This document shows positions 1 to 24,216 of a DNA stretch of 64,000 nucleotides, piece by piece. Within the stretch, counting starts at the first letter, position 1, and each line of letters begins with the position of its first letter. The notes beneath the pieces are model-generated. The model saw nothing but the letters and a program-made list of their open reading frames with translations, searched no databases and was not told the origin of the DNA. The stretch lies in contig NZ_PVZG01000012.1 of the NCBI RefSeq assembly GCF_003002065.1, forward strand, positions 211,763 to 275,762, written 5' to 3'. Both the position numbers and the translations under genes were made by a program. This DNA is from Pseudosporangium ferrugineum (GTDB lineage Bacteria > Actinomycetota > Actinomycetes > Mycobacteriales > Micromonosporaceae).

Positions 1-467
1 GCGAGATAGTCGCGGGGTGCGCGGAGTGCCAGCGCGGCCAGGGCGACCGTGCCCGCCGCGGTGGCGACCGTGGTCGCGGCGACCGCCACGCGCCCGGTGC
101 GACCGGCGGGCCGGCCGTCGGGGAAGAGCAGGACGACCAGGACCAGCAGGCCGTACCCGGGCCACCACAGCCATTCGCGCAGCCAGCCGGCGGCGGGCCC
201 GCCGGCGGCGGAGGTGGCCACGGTCGCCGCGCCGAGCACGCCCACCGCCAGCACCAGCCACCCGCAGGCGTTGCGGGCGGCGTGGGTGGCGACGCGCGCG
301 CCGAGCGGCGCGCAGACGACGGCGAGCAGCCAGTCGCGCCCCTCGACCGCGAGGCCGTCGCGGGTGCCGGCGAGGGCGGCCAGGGCGGTGCCCGCCACCA
401 GGGCGAGCGCGACGCCGGCCAGGCCCCACGCCAGCCGTACCCGTACGGCGAAGCCCAGGACCGGCAC
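1..467 (-). CDS. Sensor histidine kinase, N-terminal membrane part (partial)
   Basis: The gene runs off the left edge; about 155 residues are visible and none of the kinase core. Translation shows four or more hydrophobic segments: VALALVAGTALAALAG, a long Ala/Val-rich stretch around GWLVLAVGVLGAATVA, WWPGYGLLVLVVLLFPDGR, and a fourth cut by the edge. The WPGYG...LFPDGRP pattern is typical of the membrane sensor part of actinobacterial NarL-partner histidine kinases; this assignment rests on that pattern alone. The chosen GTG lies just downstream of the stop of the preceding small gene, suggesting one operon. A divergent NarL-type regulator lies nearby and could be its partner, which is inference. 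It could instead be another multi-pass membrane protein. Confidence 0.5.
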   Translation of the reverse strand, partial: MPVLGFAVRVRLAWGLAGVALALVAGTALAALAGTRDGLAVEGRDWLLAVVCAPLGARVATHAARNACGWLVLAVGVLGAATVATSAAGGPAAGWLREWLWWPGYGLLVLVVLLFPDGRPAGRTGRVAVAATTVATAAGTVALAALALRAPRDYL

Positions 468-484
468 GGGTCGCGTGGCGAGGC

Positions 485-838
485 TCAGTGGAAGTCCCCG
501 AGGATGCTGTGCAGCAGATTGTGGCTGGTCGACCCCTTGTTCGGGTGGTCCGGCGGCGGGGGCGCGGCGATCGACGCGGGCACGGTGCCGGGCAGCGGCG
601 GATATCCGAGCTCTCGCACGGACCAGGGCTCGCCGTCGGCGCGGATGTTGGCGGCGATGGCCCGCCACACCTGGTCGAGGCTCACGACGGTGCGCGGGAT
701 GCCCGGGTGGGCGTGGGGCCAGTCCCCCTCGCCGGACAGGGCGGACGCGATGAACTGGTCCATCCACTGCTGGTCCTCCGGCCCGCCGTCGTCGACGAGC
801 ACGAGCCGGGCGCTGGCGGCGATCTCGGTGTTCTGCAC
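485..838 (-). CDS. Small conserved-looking protein of unknown function
   Basis: A frame of 117 residues starting at GTG 838 (VQNTEIAASARLVLVDDGG). I do not recognise a family. It has no signal peptide or membrane segment; it is acidic in the middle and ends in a Pro/His-rich tail (PPPDHPNKGSTSHNLLHSIL). The frame continues open upstream, but that part overlaps the divergent response-regulator gene and reads as low-complexity Arg/Pro/Ser, so I trimmed it. Third-codon GC supports coding. It sits just upstream of the membrane kinase gene on the same strand, so the two are probably co-transcribed. The start is uncertain because no strong ribosome-binding site is visible. Confidence 0.5.
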   Translation of the reverse strand: MQNTEIAASARLVLVDDGGPEDQQWMDQFIASALSGEGDWPHAHPGIPRTVVSLDQVWRAIAANIRADGEPWSVRELGYPPLPGTVPASIAAPPPPDHPNKGSTSHNLLHSILGDFH

Positions 839-896
839 CTGCTTGACGCTCGCCGAGCCGCCGGCCGGGCGCAAGGCAACGGTAGAGTTCCGGACT

Positions 897-1541
897 GTGA
901 GTATTTCGCCTGGTGGGGGCGGCGTGGTCCTGGTCGTCGACGACCATCCGGTGGTCCGCCAGGGCTTCGCCGGGCTGCTCGGCACCCAGCCCTGGGTCAC
1001 CCGGGTCGTGCCGGCCGGCACCGCCGCGGACGCCCGCCGGCTGGCCACCCTGGAGGCCCCGGCGCTGGCGATCGTCGATCTGGGCCTGCCGGACGCCGAG
1101 GGCACCGAGCTGATCCGGCAGCTGCACGCCGCCGTGCCGCGCTGCGCCCTCGTCGTGGCCACGATGAGCAACCACGCCGAGCTGGTCCACGCCGCGCTCG
1201 CGGACGGCGCCCGGGGCTATCTGCTGAAGGACACCGAGCCGGACGCCGTGCTCGCCTGCCTCGCGGCCGTGCGGGCCGGTGCCCGGGTCATCGGCCCGGG
1301 AGTCGCCGCCGAGGCGTCCCCGGCCGGCGGCCCCGCCCCGCGGCCGGCCGGCCCGGCAGGCGACCTCACCCCTCGGGAGGAGCGGCTGCTGGCGCTGATC
1401 GGCGCGGGCAAGCGCAACCAGGAGATAGCCGCGGAGCTGTCGGTCAGCGAGAAGACCGCCCGCAACCTGGTCGCGCTGCTCATCGCCAAGCTCGGCGTCA
1501 CCGACCGGGTCCAGGCGGCACTGCTGGCGAACCGCCGGTAG
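897..1541 (+). CDS. NarL/FixJ-family response regulator
   Basis: Cytoplasmic two-component transcription factor of 214 residues. The N-terminal receiver domain (about residues 9-125) has the acidic pair in VVLVVDDHP, the phospho-acceptor Asp in AIVDLGLPD, the switch Thr in VVATMS and the conserved Lys in YLLKD. After a Pro/Ala-rich linker the LuxR-type helix-turn-helix (about 158-212) reads LTPREERLLALIGAGKRNQEI and continues to KLGVTDRVQAALL. I chose GTG 897 because it begins just before the receiver and avoids a long low-complexity extension; no clear Shine-Dalgarno precedes it, so the message may be leaderless. It is divergent from a small gene plus a membrane kinase gene, the likely sensor partner. 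The target genes are not evident. Confidence 0.85.
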   Translation: MSISPGGGGVVLVVDDHPVVRQGFAGLLGTQPWVTRVVPAGTAADARRLATLEAPALAIVDLGLPDAEGTELIRQLHAAVPRCALVVATMSNHAELVHAALADGARGYLLKDTEPDAVLACLAAVRAGARVIGPGVAAEASPAGGPAPRPAGPAGDLTPREERLLALIGAGKRNQEIAAELSVSEKTARNLVALLIAKLGVTDRVQAALLANRR

Positions 1542-1559
1542 CGCGGCGGGGCCGTGGGC

Positions 1560-1859
1560 TCAGGTGTGCTGCCGCAGCCACTGCACCAGTTCGGCGAACT
1601 CGGCGGAGGCGGCGGTGTCCGAGCCGGTGAGCACGCTCGTCCCGGTGTCCTGCTCGACCGTGACGGTGTAGCTCATCGCGTCCCGCGCCCGGCCGGGCCC
1701 GGCGGCGGCACCGGCCGGGGCGTCGAGGGCGGCCCGCACCAGCCGGGCCAGCTCACGCGCCTGTGCGGGCGGCAGCGCGCCGGCGTCGGCCACCCGGGCC
1801 GGCGCGGCGCGGTGGACGGCCGCCGCCAGGCCGCCGTGTTCGGTCAGGGACACCCTCAT
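1560..1859 (-). CDS. Emfourin-type protealysin inhibitor
   Basis: A 99-residue protein beginning MRVSLTEHGGLAAAV, with LPPAQARELARLVRAAL in the middle and MSYTVTVEQDTG near the end. This layout (short beta start with a GG turn, a Leu-Pro-Pro...Ala-Leu helix, then a YTV strand) is that of the emfourin family, small inhibitors encoded next to protealysin-like M4 proteases. Here the gene lies 19 bases downstream of such a protease on the same strand, which strongly supports the call. No signal peptide is present. The known family role is tight inhibition of the neighbouring protease; that this protein inhibits that protease is inference. Confidence 0.75.
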   Translation of the reverse strand: MRVSLTEHGGLAAAVHRAAPARVADAGALPPAQARELARLVRAALDAPAGAAAGPGRARDAMSYTVTVEQDTGTSVLTGSDTAASAEFAELVQWLRQHT

Positions 1860-1878
1860 GGCCGCGCCCGTCCCGCGC

Positions 1879-3057
1879 TCAGGGTCGTCCGGACAGGGCC
1901 TGGATGTCGGTGGCGAGCGCCCGCACCTGGGCGTTGAGGGCCTCGACCTGCTGCGACAGCGCCGCGATCGTCGCCTCGGGGGCGCCGGGCGCCTCGGGCG
2001 CGGCGGTGGCGACCGGCACGCCGACCGAGCCCCACGCCTCGGCCACGGCCTGCTGCTCCGCTCCCCCGGCGCCGAACAGGTCGCCGGCCACCCGGTGGGT
2101 GGTGGTGGCGAAGTCGGTGAACTGGGCGAGCGGGGTGGAGGCCTTCAGCGACTCGTACCAGATGCGGCCCGGCGCCTCCCACGAGTTGCCGCCGAGGGCC
2201 GTCGCGAGCAGGTGGAAGGCCTTGTTCGGGATGCCCGAGTTGACGTGCACCCCGCCGAAGTCGCCCTCCTCGGTGTCCGGCGAGCGCACGTAGTCGTCCA
2301 TGTGGGCGGGCTGCGGATCCTTGCCGAACAGTTCGTTGTCGAACGCCGTGCCGGGCGCCTTCAGCGAGCGCAGCGCGTCGGCGTCGACGCCCGGGGTGAA
2401 CACGTCCGCGCCGATCAGCCAGTCCGCGTCGGCCGCGCTCTGCTTGAGCGCCCACTGCTTCACCATCGCGCCGAAGACGTCGGACATGGACTCGTTGAGC
2501 GCGCCGGACTGGCCGTGGTACTCCCAGCCGGCGGTGAACTCGGTGACGCCGTGGGCGAGCTCGTGCGCGATGACGTCCAGCGAGCCGGTGAAGTCGCTGA
2601 AGATCAGTCCGTCACCGTCGCCGAAGACCATCTCGCTGCCGTCCCAGAAGGCGTTGTTGTAGCGCACGCCGCGGTGGACGTACCCGTGCAGGCGCATCCC
2701 GCGGCCGTCGATCGAGTCGCGCTCGAACACCTCCCGGAGGAAGTCGCGGGTCACCCCGAAACCGTCGTACGCGCGGTTGACCGAGTCGTCGGCGACCGCC
2801 GGGTGGCCCTCCGACCGGGCGATGACGGCGAGCCGCAGGACGATGCCGCTGCGGCAGTCGAAGACCGTACGGCGGCCGTCGACCGGGGCCGCGGCCATGC
2901 CGGACAGCGCGGCCCGGAGCTCACGCTGGCCCCGCAGCTGCGCGGTGGAGACGAGGGTGGCGAGGGCGGCGCGGCGGATCTGCGCGTCGTCGCTGCCGAG
3001 CAGGTTCTGCAGGATGTAGGGCGGGGTTATGCAGGTCAGACGTCGATGGACGGTCAT
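1879..3057 (-). CDS. Protealysin-like M4 family metalloprotease
   Basis: A zinc endopeptidase of 392 residues. Visible motifs are HELAH (zinc ligands about H165 and H169, catalytic E166), the third-ligand motif ALNESMSD (about E189) and the active-site His in HVNSGIPN (about H271). The N-terminus has ITPPYILQNLL, the short protealysin-type propeptide motif, instead of the long FTP/PepSY propeptide of thermolysins. No classical signal peptide is visible, as is usual for protealysins. The start ATG 3057 is set by a strong GGAGGTGA ribosome-binding site; a longer frame to 3096 lacks one. The emfourin gene follows directly. Family members act on protein substrates in bacterial interactions or invasion; the substrate here is unknown. 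Confidence 0.92.
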   Translation of the reverse strand: MTVHRRLTCITPPYILQNLLGSDDAQIRRAALATLVSTAQLRGQRELRAALSGMAAAPVDGRRTVFDCRSGIVLRLAVIARSEGHPAVADDSVNRAYDGFGVTRDFLREVFERDSIDGRGMRLHGYVHRGVRYNNAFWDGSEMVFGDGDGLIFSDFTGSLDVIAHELAHGVTEFTAGWEYHGQSGALNESMSDVFGAMVKQWALKQSAADADWLIGADVFTPGVDADALRSLKAPGTAFDNELFGKDPQPAHMDDYVRSPDTEEGDFGGVHVNSGIPNKAFHLLATALGGNSWEAPGRIWYESLKASTPLAQFTDFATTTHRVAGDLFGAGGAEQQAVAEAWGSVGVPVATAAPEAPGAPEATIAALSQQVEALNAQVRALATDIQALSGRP

Positions 3058-3191
3058 GGCTTCACCTCCGAGGCGCAGGTCGCCTTCCCTCGTCACGGTG
3101 AACCCGCCACCGGGCCCGGTCCAGCGCTCAGTCCTGATGGCGACACGTCAAGTGGCTGGACGTTCACGCACCGCACCCGGAGAATCGGTCC

Positions 3192-4403
3192 ATGACGGAC
3201 TCCCGTACGGAATTCGATCTCTTCTCCCCCGCGGCGATGGCCGAACCGATGCCGCTGCTGCACCGGATCCGGGCGCAGGAGCCGGTCGCCTGGCTCCCCC
3301 AGCTCGGTGCCTACCTGCTGACCCGGCACGCCGACGTCGTCGCCGTCCTCAAGGACCGCCGGCTGGACGTGGCGAACATGGCCCGGGGCATGGACCGGCT
3401 GACCCCGCGGGAACGGGCCGAGCTCCAGCCGCTGTTCCGGTCGCTGCAGCTGTGGATGGGGCACACCGACCCCACCGATCACGTACGGTTCCAGAAACTC
3501 CTGAAGCGCTACTTCACGCCCGCCACGGTGGAGGCCCTGCGCCCCCGGGTCCGGCAGATCACCCACGACCTCCTCGACGCGGTGGCGCCCGGCGGCCGGA
3601 TGGAGGCCGTGCGCGACCTGGCCTACCCGCTGCCCGCCAGCGTGATCGCCGAGATCCTCGGCCTGCCGGCGACCGACCGCGACAAGCTCCAGCAATGGTC
3701 GCGGGACATCCTCGCGGTGTTCGGCATCGCCGACGTGACGCAGTTCCGGCGCGCCCAGGCCAGCGTCCTCGCCATGCAGGACCACCTGCGCCCGCTGCTC
3801 GACGAGCGGCGGCGCGCGCCCCGCGAGGACGTGCTGAGCGTCTTCGCCGAGGCCGAGCGGGAGGGCCTGGTCACCGAGGAGGAGATCCTCGCCAACGGGG
3901 TCCTGCTGCTGTTCGCCGGGCACGAGACCACCGCCGGGCTGATCGGCAACGGGCTGGCGCTGCTCTTCGAGAACCCCGGCCAGCTGGAGCTGCTGAAGGC
4001 GAAGCCGGAGCTCATGCGTACGGCGGTCGAGGAGATGCTGCGCTACGACGGCCCGGCCGGTGTGCTCGTGCGCGTGGCCGCCGAGCCGGTGACGGTCGGG
4101 GGCCGCGAGTATCCCGCCGGCACCCAGTTCTACCTGGCCATGGTGGCCGGCAACCGGGACCCCGAGGTGTTCGCCGACCCGGACCGCTTCGACATCACCC
4201 GTACGCCCAACCGGCACACCGCCTTCGGGCTCGGGACGTTCTACTGCCTGGGCGCGGCGCTGGCCCGGATGGAGACCGACGAGTGCCTGCGCATCCTGCT
4301 GGAACGCTTCCCCGGGCTGCGGCCCGGCGAGGGCGGGCCGGTCTGGCAGCCCTCCCTGCCGGTCGGCCACCGGCTGACGGCCCTGCCGGTCGAGCTGGCC
4401 TGA
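3192..4403 (+). CDS. Cytochrome P450 with altered heme-binding loop
   Basis: A soluble bacterial P450 of 403 residues. The I-helix oxygen-activation motif is LLFAGHETTAG, the K-helix ExxR is in VEEMLRY, and the Cys-ligand loop is AFGLGTFYCLGAALARME with the axial thiolate at about C352. The consensus is F-G-x-G-x-H-x-C; here the residue two before the Cys is Phe (about F350) instead of His, which normally contacts a heme propionate. A GGAGA ribosome-binding site precedes ATG 3192. No ferredoxin or reductase gene is adjacent. It lies between the M4 protease and the Tc operon but on the opposite strand, so no shared transcript is implied. The substrate is unknown. Confidence 0.93.
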   Translation: MTDSRTEFDLFSPAAMAEPMPLLHRIRAQEPVAWLPQLGAYLLTRHADVVAVLKDRRLDVANMARGMDRLTPRERAELQPLFRSLQLWMGHTDPTDHVRFQKLLKRYFTPATVEALRPRVRQITHDLLDAVAPGGRMEAVRDLAYPLPASVIAEILGLPATDRDKLQQWSRDILAVFGIADVTQFRRAQASVLAMQDHLRPLLDERRRAPREDVLSVFAEAEREGLVTEEEILANGVLLLFAGHETTAGLIGNGLALLFENPGQLELLKAKPELMRTAVEEMLRYDGPAGVLVRVAAEPVTVGGREYPAGTQFYLAMVAGNRDPEVFADPDRFDITRTPNRHTAFGLGTFYCLGAALARMETDECLRILLERFPGLRPGEGGPVWQPSLPVGHRLTALPVELA

Positions 4404-4414
4404 GCGCCGGGGTC

Positions 4415-20144
<15,730 letters not shown>

Positions 20145-20291
20145 GCCAGCCGCTCCGATCCCCCGGCCGTGCCGCCCACCTGCGCAATCGCGGCGGGTCG
20201 CCGATCAATTGCACAGCGTTCACGGCGACGGTCACCCCCAGCGTCGCGTTTCCGACATGGAGATCACCCGTTCAGGCCGGGGGCCGGTGGC

Positions 20292-20321
20292 TTGACGACA
20301 GCCCTCCGGCGCGGCTAAGTT
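20292..20321 (+). promoter_or_regulatory. Promoter of the secreted SnoaL-like gene
   Basis: A -35 box TTGACG (20292-20297) and a -10 box TAAGTT (20316-20321) are separated by 18 bases. They are followed by an unusually AT-rich leader for this genome (20316-20350) and an AAGGAG ribosome-binding site at 20351-20356, eight bases short of ATG 20364. This matches a housekeeping sigma promoter. No convincing promoter was seen for the divergent Tc operon in the same gap. Confidence 0.6.
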
Positions 20322-20363
20322 AACGACGTAAGAAAATCTAACAACGATAGAAGGAGCAACGAC

Positions 20364-20936
20364 ATGAAGAGGTTGATCAACGCGCGCGGCCTGACTGCCG
20401 CAGTGGCCGCCCTCGCGATGACGGGCGGCACGCTCGCGGCCGGAGCGGTGGCATCATCGGCGTCCACACCGGCACCACGAGCGGCGTCGGCCGTCGCGGG
20501 AGACGAGCGGGTGGCCCACCTCGAGCGGGGCCACGCGGTGCCCTCCATCGCGAAGCGCTGGACCGATGCCTGGACGACGCCCGACACCCAGGATCTCGCC
20601 CGCCTGTACACCAGGGACGCGGTGTACACCGATCACACGCTCGGCCTGGTGTTCCACGGCCGCAAGGGCGTCGCCCAGTGGGAGGCCGGCAGCCGCCAGC
20701 TCATCCCGGATGTCGAGTACGTTCTGCAGAGCGCCTTCCGCGGAGGCGACAGCGTCGTGGTCCAGGGCCTGTTCCGCGGCCGGATCGCCGGCGCGCCCAA
20801 GCCCTTCTCCATTCCCATCGCGACCGTTCTGCACCTCCGCGGAAACCTCGTCCAGTCGAGCTACGACTACTACAACCGCCAGGACGTTCTCGTGCAGTCG
20901 GGCCTGCCCCTGGACTGGAAGCCGCCCACCGGCTGA
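20364..20936 (+). CDS. Secreted SnoaL-like / NTF2-fold protein
   Basis: A 190-residue protein with a Sec-type signal peptide: MKRLINARG, then a hydrophobic LTAAVAALAMTGGTLAAGAV and a likely cleavage near ASSASTPAPRA. The mature part (about 60-185) has the SnoaL/NTF2 pattern: IAKRWTDAWTTPD, LARLYTRDAVYTDH, FHGRKGVAQW and a C-terminal beta strand region with YDYYNRQDVL. Such folds bind small hydrophobic ligands or act as isomerases or cyclases; extracellular members are mostly uncharacterised. It has its own promoter and a hairpin terminator, so it is probably monocistronic. It is divergent from the Tc operon, but no functional link is visible. Confidence 0.75.
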   Translation: MKRLINARGLTAAVAALAMTGGTLAAGAVASSASTPAPRAASAVAGDERVAHLERGHAVPSIAKRWTDAWTTPDTQDLARLYTRDAVYTDHTLGLVFHGRKGVAQWEAGSRQLIPDVEYVLQSAFRGGDSVVVQGLFRGRIAGAPKPFSIPIATVLHLRGNLVQSSYDYYNRQDVLVQSGLPLDWKPPTG

Positions 20937-20950
20937 TCTTCGGCAGACCG

Positions 20951-20982
20951 GCCTGACCGGGGCCCCTCCGGCCCGGTCAGGC
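20951..20982 (+). terminator. Hairpin terminator after the SnoaL-like gene
   Basis: Perfect 11-base arms (GCCTGACCGGG at 20951-20961 and its complement at 20972-20982) enclose a 10-base loop, 14 bases after the stop codon. There is no T-tract, as is common in high-GC actinobacteria. Confidence 0.7.
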
Positions 20983-21048
20983 CGCGCTCGGTGCCCCGAA
21001 GTACCAATGTGGACCGTTGTCCGCCGGGTCACCCTACGATCCTCATCC

Positions 21049-22569
21049 ATGCTGTGGGGAAGACTTCTCGCCGTTCTCGCCGTGGCCGCCACGACGGCCG
21101 CTCCGGCCCTGATCGCCACGCCGGCCGCCGCCTCGCCGCGGATCGCCTCGCCGCGGATCGCCTGGGGGCCGTGCGCCGACCCGGCCTTCGCCGCCGCCGG
21201 TGCCGAGTGCGGCTCGCTCGCCGTCCCGCTCGCCTACGACGACCCGTCCGGCCCCCGGGTCGAGATCGCCCTCAGCCGGGTACGGCACCGGGTCCCGGAC
21301 GCGCAGTACCAGGGCGTACTGATCACCGTCGCCGGCGGACCCGGCGGGTCCGGGCTGCAGACCTTCACCGCCTCGGGCCCCCGGGTGCCGGATCACGCCG
21401 CCGAGGCGTACGACTGGGTCTCGTTCGACGCCCGCGGCGTCGGCGCGAGCCGGCCCGCCCTCTCCTGCGACCCGGACTACATGGACTATCGCCGCCCCGA
21501 CTACGTGCCCACCACCGAGAAACTCGAACAGACCTGGCTGACCCGGGTACGCCGCTACGCCCAGGACTGCGGCGCCAAGAACGATCCGGCCCTGCTGGCC
21601 AACATCAAGACCGCCGACACGGCCCGCGACATCGACGCGATCCGGGCGGCTCTCGGCGTCTCCCGGGTCACCCTCTACGGCATCTCGTACGGGACCTACG
21701 TGCTCCAGGTCTACGGCACGCTCTTCCCGACCCGGGTACGCCGGATGGTCCTCGACAGCACCGTCGACCCCCGCTACGTCTTCTACCAGGTCAACCTCAA
21801 CCAGGACGTGGCGATGAACCGTAACCTCGGCGCCTGGATGGAATGGACCGCCCGGTACGACCAGGTGTACCACCTGGGCACGACGGCGGCGGCGGTGCGC
21901 AAGGTCTACGACGCCCAGTTCAGCAGGCTGCGGGCCACCCCGGCGGGCGGCCTCGTCGGGCCGGACGAGCTCACCGACATCTTCGTGATCGCCGAGTACG
22001 GCCAAAGCGGCTGGCCCACGGTTGCCGACGTCTTCGCCCGGCTCGTACGCGGCGACTGGCAACCGGCGAAGGAACTGTTCGACGCCGTCGGCGGACGCGG
22101 CAACGACAACGGCTACGCGGTCTACCTCGCCACCCAGTGCACGGACGTCCAGTGGCCCACCGACTGGAACCGCTGGCACGCGGACAACTGGCGCACGTAC
22201 CCGCAGGCATCGGACTTCACCTGGATGAACGCGTGGTACAACGCCCCGTGCATCGCCTGGCCGGCCCGCGCGGGCACGCCGGTGACCATCGACGGCAAAG
22301 GCGTGCCGAGCGTCCTGATGGTCGGCGAGGAGTACGACGGTGCCACCCCCTTCCCGGGCAGCATCGAGGTCCGCAAGCGCTTCCCGGGCGCCTCGCTGAT
22401 CCTCGAGCCGGGCGGCACCAGCCACGCGGCGAGCCTGAGCGGCAACCCGTGCGTGGACCCGGCGATCGCCCGCTACCTGCTGACCGGCGAGCGTCCGCCC
22501 CGCAAGCCCGGGGACGGCCCGGACGCTCTCTGCGCGCCCCTGCCCGAGCCGGTACCCCCGTCCGCCTGA
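21049..22569 (+). CDS. Secreted S33-family alpha/beta hydrolase (tripeptidyl aminopeptidase-like)
   Basis: A 506-residue exported serine peptidase of the Tap/SlpD/SlpE type. It has a signal peptide (MLWGRLLAVLAVAATTAAPAL...ATPAAAS), the oxyanion-hole motif VAGGPGGSG, the nucleophile elbow GISYGTY, a late acid motif GEEYDGATPF and the catalytic His in GGTSHAAS near the C-terminus, followed by the family-typical CVDPAIARYLLTGERPP tail. Family members remove N-terminal tripeptides or act as prolyl-type aminopeptidases outside the cell. No Shine-Dalgarno precedes ATG 21049; a TACGAT -10-like hexamer (21035-21040) ends eight bases before it, so the mRNA is probably leaderless. A longer upstream frame overlaps the SnoaL gene and terminator and was rejected. 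Confidence 0.9.
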   Translation: MLWGRLLAVLAVAATTAAPALIATPAAASPRIASPRIAWGPCADPAFAAAGAECGSLAVPLAYDDPSGPRVEIALSRVRHRVPDAQYQGVLITVAGGPGGSGLQTFTASGPRVPDHAAEAYDWVSFDARGVGASRPALSCDPDYMDYRRPDYVPTTEKLEQTWLTRVRRYAQDCGAKNDPALLANIKTADTARDIDAIRAALGVSRVTLYGISYGTYVLQVYGTLFPTRVRRMVLDSTVDPRYVFYQVNLNQDVAMNRNLGAWMEWTARYDQVYHLGTTAAAVRKVYDAQFSRLRATPAGGLVGPDELTDIFVIAEYGQSGWPTVADVFARLVRGDWQPAKELFDAVGGRGNDNGYAVYLATQCTDVQWPTDWNRWHADNWRTYPQASDFTWMNAWYNAPCIAWPARAGTPVTIDGKGVPSVLMVGEEYDGATPFPGSIEVRKRFPGASLILEPGGTSHAASLSGNPCVDPAIARYLLTGERPPRKPGDGPDALCAPLPEPVPPSA

Positions 22570-22625
22570 GCCCGGACGATGTCTGGTCGAGAATGGGTGG
22601 GTGACGGACGAGGACGGGTGCACCG

Positions 22626-23999
22626 GTGCGGGGTGAGGCGAGCATCGCGCACGTCGATCTGGACGCCATGTTCGCCGCGGTGGAGCAGCGCGACAAGGTC
22701 TCGCTCCGCGGCCGGCCGGTGATCGTGGGCGGGGTCGCCGGCCGGGGTGTCGTCTCCACCGCGTCGTACGAGGCCCGCCGCTTCGGGGCGCGGTCCGCGA
22801 TGCCGATGGCCGAGGCCCGGCGGCGGTGCCCGGCCGGCACGGCGTTCCTGGCGCCCCGGTTCGCCGCGTACCGCAAGACCAGCGACGTGGTGATGGCCGT
22901 GCTCCACGGCTTCTCGCCGCTGGTGGAGCAGGTCTCCATCGACGAGGCGTACGTCGACCTGGCCGCGGCCGGCGACCACGACCTGTCGGTGGACGGCGTC
23001 ACGGCGGTCGCCGGCCGGATCACGGCCGCGATCGCCGCGGCGACCGGCGGGGTGACCGCCTCGATCGGGGTGGGCACCTCGAAGCTCGTCGCGAAGATCG
23101 GCTCGGACCTGCACAAGCCGGCCGGGATCACGGTCACCGCCGCGGGCCGGGAGCGGGAGCTGCTGGCCCCGCTGCCGGTGACCCGGCTGCCCGGGGTCGG
23201 CCCGGCCACCGCCGAGCGGCTGCGCCGCGCCGGCGTCGGCACCGTCGGCGACCTCGCCCGGGTGCCCCTGCCGGAGCTGCTCGACTGGTTCGGTCACGCC
23301 CACGGCACCGGCCTCCACCGGCTGGCCCGCGCCGACGACGACCGGCCGGTGGTCAGCGAGCGCGAGGCCAAGTCGGTGTCCGCGGAGGAGACCTTCGACG
23401 TCGACCTGACCGACCGCGCCCGCCTGGAGGCGGAGCTCGACCTGCTCGCGGCGCGGGTCGGCGGGCGGCTGCGGGCGGGCGGCCTGTCGGCCCGCACGGT
23501 CACGATCAAGGTGCGCCACCACGACTTCACGACCATCACCCGCTCGACGACGCGCGACCAGCCCACCGACGATCCCCGGCTGGTCACCCAGCTGGCCCGC
23601 CGCCTGCTCACCGGCGTCGACACCTCGGCCGGCATCCGGCTCCTCGGCGTCGGCGCCACCACCCTGGCGGACTTCGTCCAGGACGACCTGTTCGCCGCCG
23701 CGCCCGGCAGCGCCGCGCCCGACCGCCCGGCCGCCACCGCCGCCGAGGAGCCGCCCACCGATCAAGCCCCAGATCAGGCCCCAGCCGCCCCCGCCGCCGC
23801 ACCGCCGGCCGGGTGGCGTCCCGGCCAGGACGTCCGCCACGACGTCCACGGCCCCGGTTGGGTCTGGGGCAGCGGCCGCGGGCTCGTCACGGTCCGCTTC
23901 GAGGGCCCCGCGACACCGCCCGGACCGGTGCGCACCTTCGCGGACGACGACCCGGCCCTGTGCCCCGGCGACCCCCCGGAGTGGGCGCCCGGCGGCTGA
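22626..23999 (+). CDS. dinB: DNA polymerase IV (Y-family translesion polymerase)
   Basis: A Y-family lesion-bypass polymerase of 457 residues. It starts at GTG 22626 with IAHVDLDAMFAAVEQRD (first catalytic Asp of the DxDxFF-type motif), continues with VVSTASYEARRFGARSAMPM and has the SIDEAYVDL catalytic acidic motif near residue 105. The thumb helix-hairpin-helix region includes LPGVGPATAERLRRAGVGTV, and a little-finger domain follows. The last ~85 residues are a Pro/Ala linker plus a small domain (GWRPGQDVRHDVHGPGWVWG...RTFADDDPAL), an extension seen in actinobacterial DinB proteins. It seems monocistronic and is followed by a hairpin. No beta-clamp motif was identified with confidence. Confidence 0.93.
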   Translation: MRGEASIAHVDLDAMFAAVEQRDKVSLRGRPVIVGGVAGRGVVSTASYEARRFGARSAMPMAEARRRCPAGTAFLAPRFAAYRKTSDVVMAVLHGFSPLVEQVSIDEAYVDLAAAGDHDLSVDGVTAVAGRITAAIAAATGGVTASIGVGTSKLVAKIGSDLHKPAGITVTAAGRERELLAPLPVTRLPGVGPATAERLRRAGVGTVGDLARVPLPELLDWFGHAHGTGLHRLARADDDRPVVSEREAKSVSAEETFDVDLTDRARLEAELDLLAARVGGRLRAGGLSARTVTIKVRHHDFTTITRSTTRDQPTDDPRLVTQLARRLLTGVDTSAGIRLLGVGATTLADFVQDDLFAAAPGSAAPDRPAATAAEEPPTDQAPDQAPAAPAAAPPAGWRPGQDVRHDVHGPGWVWGSGRGLVTVRFEGPATPPGPVRTFADDDPALCPGDPPEWAPGG

Positions 24000-24031
24000 T
24001 CAGGCAAAGATCATCTCCCCATCGCGCAGAA

Positions 24032-24056
24032 GCCCGCCGAGACGACCCCGGCGGGC
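24032..24056 (+). terminator. Hairpin terminator after dinB
   Basis: Eight-base perfect arms (GCCCGCCG at 24032-24039 and CGGCGGGC at 24049-24056) enclose a 9-base loop, 33 bases after the dinB stop. No T-tract is present. Confidence 0.5.
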
Positions 24057-24216
24057 GCGGGGGCCGCACGGTTCCGCAGCGCATCTGAACTGCGGTTCCG
24101 CGCCGACGCACCGTCGCGGCGGGGCTCGGGCACACGTGGCGCGTCCCGCCTACCGTCGTCGGCCGGAGCGGGCCCGTGCGGTGACGCCCGGATGCCGGAG
24201 AGGTGGGGAACAGAGG

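Noticed and set aside
843..848. TTGACG as the -35 box of the response regulator at 897
   Set aside because: The nearest -10-like hexamer (TAGAGT, 883-888) is 34 bases away, twice the usual spacing.
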